From Candidatus Omnitrophota bacterium (GTDB taxonomy: Bacteria > Omnitrophota > Gorgyraeia > Aquiviventales > Aquiviventaceae), in NCBI GenBank assembly GCA_016206725.1, contig JACQRA010000121.1, positions 1-10,555 on the forward strand: a stretch of 10,555 bases of DNA. The letters are read 5' to 3'. Every line of letters starts with the position of its first letter. Within the stretch, counting starts at the first letter, position 1. The notes under the pieces are model-generated. The model was not told the origin of the DNA and made no database searches. It worked only from the letters and a program-made list of their open reading frames with translations. Positions 1 to 6,950 of the stretch are shown in pieces. The position numbers and the translations under genes were made by a program.

Positions 1-90
1 GCGTCCTCGCGCCGCCGCAGCCTATCGCGCGTCGTTCGCTCCGGGCGCATGGGAGCCCTGGCTCCGGTCACCCCTCAAACGTGACCCCTA
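1..90. other. Region downstream of argH, no supported gene
   Basis: This is the stretch after the argH stop, up to the window edge. On the minus strand it begins with a second stop (TAG) directly after the argH TAA. An inverted repeat follows, GGTCAC (66-71) with GTGACC (81-86) around a 9-nt loop. A second one, ggagcc (52-57) with ggctcc (60-65), has almost no loop. No T run follows either, so neither looks like an intrinsic terminator. A minus-strand frame is open from an ATG at 50 (or a GTG at 71) to the edge, beginning MRPERTTRDR. It is arginine-rich, has no good ribosome binding site and matches nothing I recognise. It could be the start of the next gene or chance. Confidence 0.3.
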
Positions 91-1467
91 TTACTTCTTG
101 AGACGCGCCTTCCAGCGCGCAATCATTTGGCGGACGAGGCGGGGGTTGGTGCTGCCCCAACTGCGCTTGAGCTCGACGGAGCGGCGCGGGTCGAGTCGTC
201 GCCGCGCTGACTCATCGAAGTGCGCGTCATAGCGGCGCAGCTCGGCCAACGAGAAGTCCCGAAGCCGACGTCCCTCGCGCTCACACGCTCGTACCAATCG
301 GCCGACGATCTCATGGGCCTGACGAAACGCCACGCCACGCTGCACGAGATGCTCCGCAAGGTCAGTCGCACAGATCGTATCCACGGCCAAGAGCTGTTGC
401 GCGCGCGCTCGACGAATGCGAACGTGCCGCAGCAGCCGCTCACACACGCGCAGCGCCTCGCCCACCCCATCCACGACCCCAAACAGGGCGGCTTTATCCC
501 ACTGTAAATCTCGATTATACGACAACGGTAACCCTTTGAGCACCGTCAAGAGTGAGACCAACCCGCCGAAGGCCTGACCCGTCTGACCGCGGATAAGTTC
601 GAGCGCATCGGGATTTTTTTTCTGCGGCATCAGGCTGGAGCCCGTCGCCACCGCATCGTCGAGCGACAGGATGCCGAACTCTTCCGTGGCCCACAGGATC
701 ACATCCTCGGCCAAGCGCGACAAGTGCACAGCAACCAAGGCGAGATCAGCTAAGAGCTCCGCCACAAAATCCCGATCCGACACCGCATCAATGCTGTTGT
801 CTGATACCCGGTCGAATCCCAATAGTGTTGCCACCTTGAACCTATTAATAGGAAGCGAGGTGCCGGCCAACGCCCCCGCTCCCAGCGGCAGGACGTTGAT
901 CCGCTTGAGCGCATCCGCGAGGCGCTCCTGATCCCGCTCCAACATCTCCACGTAGGCGAGCAGATGATGGGCCAGCAGGATCGGCTGAGCCCGCTGGAGA
1001 TGCGTGTAGCCTGGAATGATCACGTCATCCTCTCGAGCGGCCAACTCCACCAGTGCGCGCTGCGCCTGTGCCACACCGTCACGGAGCTGTCCCACGGCAT
1101 CCCGGCAGTACAGTCGCAGGTCAAGCGCCACTTGATCGTTGCGGCTTCGAGCGGTGTGGAGGAGGTCGGCTGTTGAACCGACGCGCTTCGCCAACTCAGC
1201 CTGAATCTGCGTGTGGATGTCCTCAGCCGAGGGATCCCATCGAAACCGCCCCTCCTCGATCGCTCGCAAGATCGCTTTCAAGCCGGTGACGAGACGGCCG
1301 GCTTCCCGTCGAGGAATGATGCGGCAGCGGCCCAGCATCGTCGCATGGGCGATCGAGCCAAGCACATCGTACTTCGCCAAGCGATGATCCACCGCAATGC
1401 TCGAGGTGTAGCGCTCCACGAGCGGATCCGTCCGTTTCACAAATCGTCCTCCCCACAACTTCCGCAT
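91..1467 (-). CDS. argH: Argininosuccinate lyase ArgH
   Basis: Cytoplasmic lyase that splits argininosuccinate into arginine and fumarate, the last step of arginine synthesis. The 458-residue product has the usual family length and opens with MRKLWGGRF, the typical ArgH N-terminus. Visible family motifs are HTARSRNDQV near residues 104-113 (usually HTGRSRNDQV), the catalytic-histidine motif HLQRAQP at 156-162, and the superfamily signature GSSLMPQKKNPD at 276-287, whose flexible loop carries the catalytic serine. The frame stays open 56 codons further upstream, but that stretch overlaps argG and is not ArgH-like, so the ATG at 1467 is the start. It lies 1 nt after the argG TAA (TAACATG). Its SD, AGGA with 5-nt spacing, is the last unit of a heptamer repeat. 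The gene ends in tandem stops TAA TAG. Confidence 0.97.
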   Translation of the reverse strand: MRKLWGGRFVKRTDPLVERYTSSIAVDHRLAKYDVLGSIAHATMLGRCRIIPRREAGRLVTGLKAILRAIEEGRFRWDPSAEDIHTQIQAELAKRVGSTADLLHTARSRNDQVALDLRLYCRDAVGQLRDGVAQAQRALVELAAREDDVIIPGYTHLQRAQPILLAHHLLAYVEMLERDQERLADALKRINVLPLGAGALAGTSLPINRFKVATLLGFDRVSDNSIDAVSDRDFVAELLADLALVAVHLSRLAEDVILWATEEFGILSLDDAVATGSSLMPQKKNPDALELIRGQTGQAFGGLVSLLTVLKGLPLSYNRDLQWDKAALFGVVDGVGEALRVCERLLRHVRIRRARAQQLLAVDTICATDLAEHLVQRGVAFRQAHEIVGRLVRACEREGRRLRDFSLAELRRYDAHFDESARRRLDPRRSVELKRSWGSTNPRLVRQMIARWKARLKK

Positions 1468-1468
1468 G

Positions 1469-2695
1469 TTAATCCTGCTCCCTGCTCCCTGCTCCCTGAC
1501 TCCCTTCATAAGGAAGGCCCCACAGTTTAATGAAGCCTTCCGCGGCTTTTTGATCAAACTGATCGTCCTTGCCATAGGTCGCCAGATGCTTGCGGTAGAG
1601 ACCGAAGGGCGATTGGCGGCCCACCACCTGCACATGACCTTTCAACAATTTCAGTCGAACGGTCCCGCTCACCCGTTGCTGGGTTGCTTTGACGAAGGCA
1701 TCCAGCGCGGCTTTAAGCGGGGTGAACCATAACCCATCGTACACCAGCTCCGCGTACTTGAGGGCGAGCGCTTGCTTCATGTGCAACAGCTCTCGATCGA
1801 GCACGAGGCGTTCCAGCTCCGCGTGCGCTTCCAGGAGGATGGTCGCAGCCGGCGCTTCATAGACTTCGCGCGACTTGATGCCCACCAGGCGGCTTTCGAT
1901 CATGTCCACGCGCCCGATCCCATGCGTCGAACCGAGTCGGCAGACCGCTTCGATCAGCGCCACGATGTTCATGCGCCGGCCGTTGAGACTGACCGGCGCC
2001 CCGCGTTCGAAGCCGACCGTCGCCACCGTCCCACGGGATGGCGCCTGCTCCGGCGGATTGATCCACCGGAAACTGTCCCCCGGAGGGGCTTGCCACGGAT
2101 CTTCCAGCGGGCCCGACTCGATGCTGAGGCCCCACAAATTCTCATCAATGCTGTAGGCGCTTTTGCGCTTGAGATCCACCGGGATGCCGTGCCGCTTGGC
2201 ATAGTCGAACTCCTCTTCCCGTGACCGAAACGTCCACTCGCGCACCGGTGCGACAATCTCCAGGCGCGGATCCAGCGCGCGCACCGTGACCTCGAAGCGC
2301 ACCTGATCGTTGCCCTTGCCGGTACAGCCATGAGCCACCGCGACGGCGCGCTGCTGATGCGCGACGTCCACCAGGTGCTTCGCGATCAAGGGCCGCGAGA
2401 GGGCTGTCGCCAGCGGATAAGCGCCCTCATACCTTGCCTGAGCCTGAAGCGACGGGATGACGTAGTCGCGCGCGAACTCCTCGCGCAGATCGCGCACCAC
2501 CACCTTCGCCGCCCCCGCAATTTTGGCCCGTCGCACCGCGTGTGCCACGCCCTGCGACCGAGGCAGCCCCGACGAAGTCGGGGCGCCGACGTCGGCCATG
2601 AACGCAATCACCCGATACCCGCGGTCGGTCAGCCATCGCACCGCGACCGACGTATCAAGACCGCCCGAATACGCAAGCACCACCGTACGACTCAT
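1469..2695 (-). CDS. argG: Argininosuccinate synthase ArgG
   Basis: ATP-dependent ligase that joins citrulline and aspartate to argininosuccinate, in the cytoplasm. The 408-residue protein carries the N-type ATP pyrophosphatase P-loop AYSGGLDTS (8-16) and the second signature GCTGKGNDQVRFE near 123-135. Two oddities are visible. After ADVG (about residue 37) there is a segment, APTSSGLPRS, that has no counterpart in the ADVGQGEEL pattern I know for the family, and its DNA is a perfect 8-bp-arm hairpin. The C-terminus ends in GSQGAGSREQD, encoded by a heptamer repeat, after what looks like the natural end at LWGLPYE. The ATG follows the argF TAA directly (TAAATG), with a good GGGAG SD 6 nt upstream, inside the end of argF. 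Coupling to both neighbours is likely. Confidence 0.97.
   Translation of the reverse strand: MSRTVVLAYSGGLDTSVAVRWLTDRGYRVIAFMADVGAPTSSGLPRSQGVAHAVRRAKIAGAAKVVVRDLREEFARDYVIPSLQAQARYEGAYPLATALSRPLIAKHLVDVAHQQRAVAVAHGCTGKGNDQVRFEVTVRALDPRLEIVAPVREWTFRSREEEFDYAKRHGIPVDLKRKSAYSIDENLWGLSIESGPLEDPWQAPPGDSFRWINPPEQAPSRGTVATVGFERGAPVSLNGRRMNIVALIEAVCRLGSTHGIGRVDMIESRLVGIKSREVYEAPAATILLEAHAELERLVLDRELLHMKQALALKYAELVYDGLWFTPLKAALDAFVKATQQRVSGTVRLKLLKGHVQVVGRQSPFGLYRKHLATYGKDDQFDQKAAEGFIKLWGLPYEGSQGAGSREQD
1473..1505 (-). repeat. CTCCCTG-type heptamer array at argG/argH
   Basis: About four and a half tandem 7-bp units run on the plus strand as tcctgct, ccctgct, ccctgct, ccctgac, tccctt. Read on the minus strand they form the last codons of argG. 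Three heptamers make 21 bp, so the encoded tail has a seven-residue period (GAGSREQ). The last unit supplies the AGGA ahead of the argH ATG. A second copy of the same family lies at 3621-3655. Tandem heptamers of this general kind are known as short tandemly repeated repetitive (STRR) sequences in cyanobacteria. The link to that class is my inference. Confidence 0.85.
2566..2584. repeat. Hairpin-forming in-frame insertion within argG
   Basis: GCCCCGAC (2566-2573) and GTCGGGGC (2577-2584) form perfect 8-bp arms around the 3-nt loop GAA. The hairpin encodes part of the TSSGLPRS segment that seems extra compared with the ArgG family pattern ADVGQGE. The flanking protein, MADVG before and GAAKVVVRDLREEF after, is normal for the family. 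It may be a small palindromic insertion that kept the frame. It could also be lineage-specific loop variation that happens to be palindromic. Confidence 0.5.
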
Positions 2696-3616
2696 TTATA
2701 CTCCCTTCAATAACGTCAGCAACAGCGCTTTGTGAGCGTGCAAGCGATTCTCCGCCTGATCGAACACCATGGACTGTCGTCCTTCCACTACGTCGTCGGT
2801 AATCTCCTCGCCGCGATGGGCGGGCAGACAGTGCATGATGACACAACCCCGATTCGCCTGCTTCACCAGTGCCTGGTTGACTTGAAAGGCGCGAAACGCC
2901 TTGCGTCGGACCGCTCCCTCGCGCTCATAACCCATGCTGGTCCACACGTCCGTGTAGATGACATCGGCTCCTTTGACGGCCTCGCGTGGATTCTCGCACC
3001 ACGTCAACCGGCCTCCTGAACGCGCGGCATGTTGGACGGCTTGCCGCCAAATTGCCGCCTGGGGACGATACCGAGGAGGTGTCGCCACTCGCAGCGCCAG
3101 ACCCAAGAGGCCCGCCCCTTCGGCCAATGAGTGCAACACGTTGTTGCCATCTCCCACGTACGCGAGGGTCGCGCCCTTCAGGCGTCCAACGCGTTCCTGC
3201 ACCGTGAACAAATCGGCCAAAGCCTGGCACGGATGATGCGCATCCGACAAGCCGTTGATCACCGGCACGGAGGCGTACCGAGCGAATTCCTCGACGTCCT
3301 GATGGCTGAAGGTTCGAGCCACGATGGCATCCACGTAGCGGGCGAGCGTCCTAGCGACATCCTTGGTCGGCTCCCGTTTGCCAAGATACACGTCCTCCGG
3401 CCCGAGATAAATGGCGCTGCCCCCGACCTGGCGGATCGCCACTTCAAATGAGACGCGCGTGCGCACCGAAGGTTTCTGGAACACAAGCGCCAACGTCTTT
3501 CCGGACAACGCTGAGGCGTAGGCTCGCGGCGATCGCTTGCACCGCCCCGCGAGCTCCAGCAGCCGACGTAGTTCTGTCGCGCTCCACGACGCCAACGTCA
3601 AAAAATCCCTTTTCAT
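2696..3616 (-). CDS. argF: Ornithine carbamoyltransferase ArgF
   Basis: Transfers the carbamoyl group of carbamoyl phosphate to ornithine, giving citrulline, as a cytoplasmic trimer in known family members. The 306 residues match the usual length. The carbamoyl-phosphate loop reads SVRTR at 50-54 (more often STRTR), with FQKPSVRTRVSFE around it. HHPCQ at 127-131, the ornithine-side motif DVWTSMG (SMG at 227-229) and HCLPAHRGEEI starting at 262 are all present, so the active site looks complete. The ATG at 3616 overlaps the argD TGA as ATGA (4 nt). Its SD is AGGA with 4-nt spacing, within a heptamer repeat. The stop abuts the argG start with no spacing. SMG and HCLP set it apart from aspartate carbamoyltransferase. 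Confidence 0.97.
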   Translation of the reverse strand: MKRDFLTLASWSATELRRLLELAGRCKRSPRAYASALSGKTLALVFQKPSVRTRVSFEVAIRQVGGSAIYLGPEDVYLGKREPTKDVARTLARYVDAIVARTFSHQDVEEFARYASVPVINGLSDAHHPCQALADLFTVQERVGRLKGATLAYVGDGNNVLHSLAEGAGLLGLALRVATPPRYRPQAAIWRQAVQHAARSGGRLTWCENPREAVKGADVIYTDVWTSMGYEREGAVRRKAFRAFQVNQALVKQANRGCVIMHCLPAHRGEEITDDVVEGRQSMVFDQAENRLHAHKALLLTLLKGV

Positions 3617-4851
3617 GATTTCCTGCTTCCTACTCCCTGCTCCCTGCTCCCTAGCTTCGCGTGTTCCATTAACACGTCCTCAAGAATATCCAGCCCGCGG
3701 TCCAACTGAGCCCTCGTGATCGTCATCGCCGGCAGCAGGCGCAGAACGGTTTGTTGGGTGCAATTGATCAACAGACGTTTGGTTCGACACGCGGCGACGA
3801 GCGGGCGAGCGTCAATCGCAAGCTCAATGCCGATCATGAGTCCTTGTCCGCGAACCTCTCGGATGATCGTACATCGCGACGCAAGGGCTTTCAACCGTTC
3901 CATGGCGACGCGGCCGAGTGAGTTCACGCGCTCCAAGAGCGCTTGCTTCTTGATCACTTCCAGCACCGCCAAGGCGCAGGCACATGCCAACGGACTGCCC
4001 CCGAAGGTCGAGGCATGCGTCCCGGGCGTCAACACATCGCAGATGGCCCGTGAGGCGATCATCGCACCCATGGGAAATCCGCCGGCCAGCGTTTTGGCGA
4101 GCAGCATCACATCCGGAGCGATGCCGGTCTGTTGATACGCGAACAGCGAGCCGGTCCGGCCGAAACCGGTCTGAATCTCGTCATAGATGACGAGCAGGCG
4201 ATGCCCATCAGCCAACCGTCGAATGCCCTGCAGAAACTCGGCGCTTGCAAGACGCACCCCGCCCTCGCCTTGAATCGGCTCGACCATGATGGCAACCGTC
4301 TTGGGCGTGATTGCGCGCTCAACCGCCTTGAGATCGTTGAACGGGACGCAGATGAACCCCGGCAGCAGCGGCTCAAATCCTTGTTGATAGTGCGGCTGAC
4401 CGGTCGCACTCATCGCGCCGGTCGTGCGGCCATGGAAGGAGCGCTCCATGACGAGGATTTCGTACCGCCCGCCCCCGCGTGGTGATGTGTGGCCCCAGCG
4501 ACGGACTAGCTTAATGGCCGACTCGACCATCTCAGCCCCGCTGTTCGCGAAAAACACCGTCCCGTCAAACGACCGCTCCACCAACGCCTTCGCCAGCTTG
4601 ACCTGAAGCGGATGATAGAAGTTGTTGGGCACATGGAGCAGCTTCGTGGACTGACCACGCAGGGCTTTCATGACCCAGGGATGGCAGTGTCCGACTCCAC
4701 TGACCCCCCAGCCGGGAAACAGATCAAGGTATTCATGACCCTCGAGGTCCCACACGCGGCTGCCCTTGCCCTTGACAAGGACAAGCGGCTGCCGCACGTA
4801 GGTGTCCATGACGTACCGTTCGTATTGGCTGATCACGTCTTGCGTCGTCAT
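3613..4851 (-). CDS. argD: Acetylornithine aminotransferase ArgD
   Basis: PLP-dependent class III aminotransferase that makes N-acetylornithine from N-acetylglutamate semialdehyde, using glutamate as amino donor. The 412-residue product shows the phosphate-binding segment NSGAEMVESAIK (103-114; NSGAEANEAAIK is more usual), FHGRTTGAMSATG (139-151), YDEIQTGFGRTG (223-234) with the PLP-contacting Asp224, and the Schiff-base lysine in LLAKTLAGGFPMGA (Lys253). Related enzymes also act on succinyldiaminopimelate or GABA, but the place between argB and argF supports argD. The last 13 residues, LGSREQGVGSRKS, come from a heptamer repeat and look like an extension past the natural end (DVLMEHAK). The start ATG overlaps the argB stop by 4 nt (ATGA), with no clear SD, so translational coupling is likely. 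Confidence 0.95.
   Translation of the reverse strand: MTTQDVISQYERYVMDTYVRQPLVLVKGKGSRVWDLEGHEYLDLFPGWGVSGVGHCHPWVMKALRGQSTKLLHVPNNFYHPLQVKLAKALVERSFDGTVFFANSGAEMVESAIKLVRRWGHTSPRGGGRYEILVMERSFHGRTTGAMSATGQPHYQQGFEPLLPGFICVPFNDLKAVERAITPKTVAIMVEPIQGEGGVRLASAEFLQGIRRLADGHRLLVIYDEIQTGFGRTGSLFAYQQTGIAPDVMLLAKTLAGGFPMGAMIASRAICDVLTPGTHASTFGGSPLACACALAVLEVIKKQALLERVNSLGRVAMERLKALASRCTIIREVRGQGLMIGIELAIDARPLVAACRTKRLLINCTQQTVLRLLPAMTITRAQLDRGLDILEDVLMEHAKLGSREQGVGSRKS
3621..3655 (-). repeat. CTCCCTG-type heptamer array at argD/argF
   Basis: Five tandem 7-bp units run on the plus strand as tcctgct, tcctact, ccctgct, ccctgct, ccctagc. On the minus strand they encode the ArgD tail and end in AGGA, 4 nt before the argF ATG. 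This matches the layout of the argG/argH copy (1473-1505), where the same unit edge lies 5 nt before the argH ATG. The units nearest the start codon are the most degenerate in both copies. Confidence 0.85.
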
Positions 4852-5684
4852 TTCACGATTTCAGTGCCGATCCCTTTCTTGGTGAAAATTTCCAGCAGCA
4901 GCGCGTGGGGAATCGCCGCATCGATGACGTGCGTCTTCTTCACGCCGCGCCACAGCGCCTGGACGCACGCCTTGACCTTGGGGATCATCCCCTCTTGAAT
5001 GATGCGCCGCTCGACCAACCGCTTGGCGTCCTTGACCGAGAGCGTTGGGATGAGCGATGTCCCGTTGAAAATCCCCCGCACGTTGGTCAGCAACACGAGT
5101 TTTTCGGCCCGCAGCGATGCGGCGACGGCGCTGGCCACGTCATCCGCATTGATGTTGTACAGTCTGCCGTGGCCGATCCCCACCGGCGAGATCACTGGAA
5201 TCGTCTGCCGCGCCATCAACCGTCGAATCAAGCGGTTCTGGACCCACGCCACCGTCCCAACAGAGCCGAGCTCGGACGAGCGTGGATGGGGCTCGGCCAC
5301 GATCGCCTTCTGTCGAGGCGTGATCCCCACCGCGTGGCCTCCGAGGCTGTCGATTTGACGGACGAGGTGACGGTTCACCTCCTCCAAGGCCCGATTGACG
5401 AGACGGATGGTTGAGGCATCCGTCACGCGAAGCCCATCCACAAACCGGCTTTTCGCTCCACGCGCGGAGAGCTTCCGGTTGATCGCCGGACCGCCCCCGT
5501 GAACCAACACGGCGTGAATGCCCACCTGGCTGAGAAAGACCAAATCCTGCAAGATGCCGCGCATGGCCGATGGATTGTCGATGGCGCTGCCCCCGTACTT
5601 CGCCACCATCACCGTGCCCCGGAACTTCTGGAGGTACGGTAAGGCTTCAATCAAGATGTCGGCTTTCCGAATAGACTCTTTCAT
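4848..5684 (-). CDS. argB: Acetylglutamate kinase ArgB
   Basis: Phosphorylates N-acetylglutamate with ATP and is usually the feedback-controlled step when ArgJ recycles acetyl groups. The 278-residue protein has the amino-acid-kinase motifs VAKYGGSA (Lys29), VHGGGPAI (61-68), YNINADD (176-182) and GMIPKV (232-237). It ends in HALLLEIFTKKGIGTEIVK. The N-terminal segment ILIEALPYLQKFRG precedes the kinase core. This helix is typical of arginine-inhibited hexameric enzymes (Thermotoga, Pseudomonas) and is absent from the E. coli type, so arginine inhibition is inferred. I chose the ATG at 5684. The frame also opens at a TTG (5708) inside the upstream palindrome, but those residues are not ArgB-like. 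No SD is visible. The stop overlaps the argD start by 4 nt. Confidence 0.95.
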   Translation of the reverse strand: MKESIRKADILIEALPYLQKFRGTVMVAKYGGSAIDNPSAMRGILQDLVFLSQVGIHAVLVHGGGPAINRKLSARGAKSRFVDGLRVTDASTIRLVNRALEEVNRHLVRQIDSLGGHAVGITPRQKAIVAEPHPRSSELGSVGTVAWVQNRLIRRLMARQTIPVISPVGIGHGRLYNINADDVASAVAASLRAEKLVLLTNVRGIFNGTSLIPTLSVKDAKRLVERRIIQEGMIPKVKACVQALWRGVKKTHVIDAAIPHALLLEIFTKKGIGTEIVK

Positions 5685-5691
5685 ATCACGC

Positions 5692-5746
5692 AAAAATCGG
5701 GGACACAAACCAACGGCTCAAAATTTGGCAAATTGTTTGTGTCCCC
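5692..5746 (-). terminator. Terminator-like hairpin between argJ and argB
   Basis: In the direction of transcription, the 12-bp stem of the 48-bp palindrome (closing bases 5699 and 5746) is followed by GA and then five T (5692-5696). The loop is long (24 nt) and the T run is short, so termination would at best be partial. It sits between the argJ stop and the argB start. If functional it would lower expression of argBDFGH relative to argCJ. Confidence 0.35.
5699..5746. repeat. 48-bp palindromic element, copy 1
   Basis: Perfect 12-bp arms, GGGGACACAAAC (5699-5710) and GTTTGTGTCCCC (5735-5746), flank a 24-nt AT-rich centre. It fills most of the 66-nt argJ-argB gap. A second element with the same arms and exactly the same 48-bp length lies at 9687-9734, with a different centre. 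Shared ends, shared length and a variable middle suggest a REP-like or miniature palindromic mobile family. No transposase is in the window. Confidence 0.85.
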
Positions 5747-5750
5747 ACTT

Positions 5751-6950
5751 TCATGTGGCGTAGCCGGCGTTGATGCGGACATACTCTTCGGTCAAGTCGC
5801 AGCCGATCATCGTCGCGCGCGACCGGCCCGTACGGAGGTCAATGCGGATCGGCACTTCCGGCCGACGCAGGAGCGCGCGCGTCGCCGGTTTGCCCACTCG
5901 CAGCGCCATCCCACGGCTGACCACCCGCTCACCGCTGATCCAGATGTCGAGCGTTCGTGGATCAAACCGCGCCGCGGAGGCTCCAATCGCCGCGGCGATG
6001 CGCCCCACGTTCGGATCGCCGCCGGCGAGCATCGTCTTCACGAGCGGCGAATCGGCCACGTGACGAGCGCAGGCGTGCGCTTGCGCGTCGGTGCGAGCCC
6101 CCCGCACCTCAACGGTCATCAGGCGTGTCGCCCCCTCGCCATCTTTCACGAGGAGCTTTGCGAGGCGCTGGGTGACCGCGGCGAGCATCCCGGCGAACTG
6201 GCGCTGTGCCTTGGTGCCTCGTCGAACCTCAAGGCCGGATCGTCCGCTCGCCAACAGGAACACCGTGTCGTTCGTGCTCATATCGCCATCCACGCTGATC
6301 CGATTAAAGGAACGCTCGGCGGCCTCTTGCAATAATTCGTTGAGCAGCCGTCGATCGATCGCCACATCGGTGGTCAGCACCGCCAGCATGGTGGCCATCG
6401 AAGGCGAGATCATCCCCGCCCCTTTCGCCATGCCGCCCACTCGACACAGGCGTCCATTGATCCGAGTCTCGACGGCCGCTTCTTTCGCGTACAAGTCTGT
6501 GGTGAGGATCGCATGGGCGGCGGCCTCATGGTGCCGGCGATTCAGGCGATGGACCAGGGAGGGGATCACCCGCATCATCCGCTTGACCGGCAATCGCCGT
6601 CCGATCAATCCCGTCGAGGCCAGCAACACCATCTCATCCTCAACACCCATCTCTTGGGCGACGGCGCACCCGATGCTCAACGCATCAGTCAGGCCCGACG
6701 GCCCGGTCAGGCAATTGGCGCAACCGCTGTTGATGAGTACGGCGCGGGCCTTGCCGCGACGAAGACGCTCCTTGCTGATGAGCACCGGAGCCGCTTGCAC
6801 GCGATTGCGCGTGAAGACGCCCACGGCCGTTGCCGGATGGTCAGAGACGACGAGTGCCACGTCCGGCTTGCGGTTGCGCTTGATCCCCGCGCTCAAGCCC
6901 GACGCCCGAAACCCTTGCGCCGCCGTCACGCCGCCGAGGACCCACTTCAT
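5751..6950 (-). CDS. argJ: Glutamate N-acetyltransferase ArgJ (ornithine acetyltransferase)
   Basis: Moves the acetyl group from N-acetylornithine to glutamate, giving ornithine and new N-acetylglutamate. Some family members also use acetyl-CoA. The precursor cleaves itself into two chains before a threonine nucleophile. Here the motif MAKGAGMISPSMATMLA places it at Thr187, giving chains of about 186 and 213 residues. Also visible are the oxyanion-hole STG (112-114), DGDMSTNDT (221-229), KDGEGATRL (269-277) and the C-terminus DLTEEYVRINAGYAT. Length 399 is normal. The start overlaps the argC stop as ATGA, without an SD. With no argA in the window, a bifunctional enzyme is possible, but the sequence alone does not settle this. 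Confidence 0.96.
   Translation of the reverse strand: MKWVLGGVTAAQGFRASGLSAGIKRNRKPDVALVVSDHPATAVGVFTRNRVQAAPVLISKERLRRGKARAVLINSGCANCLTGPSGLTDALSIGCAVAQEMGVEDEMVLLASTGLIGRRLPVKRMMRVIPSLVHRLNRRHHEAAAHAILTTDLYAKEAAVETRINGRLCRVGGMAKGAGMISPSMATMLAVLTTDVAIDRRLLNELLQEAAERSFNRISVDGDMSTNDTVFLLASGRSGLEVRRGTKAQRQFAGMLAAVTQRLAKLLVKDGEGATRLMTVEVRGARTDAQAHACARHVADSPLVKTMLAGGDPNVGRIAAAIGASAARFDPRTLDIWISGERVVSRGMALRVGKPATRALLRRPEVPIRIDLRTGRSRATMIGCDLTEEYVRINAGYAT

Noticed and set aside
52..86. Terminator for the arg operon just after argH
   Set aside because: The inverted repeats are short, one has almost no loop, and no T run follows on the minus strand.
1473..1505. CRISPR-like or coding repeat domain
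   Set aside because: The units are 7 bp with no spacers. The encoded tail is too short and low in complexity to be a domain.
1468..1635. 56-codon upstream extension of the argH frame
   Set aside because: It overlaps argG and the repeat array, its residues are not ArgH-like, and MRKLWGGRF at 1467 is the standard N-terminus.
5685..5708. TTG start for argB inside the palindrome (and likewise for truA at 9696)
   Set aside because: Both would add a few residues (MCPRFLRD, MCPLFT) encoded by the palindrome end. The following ATGs give normal family N-termini.
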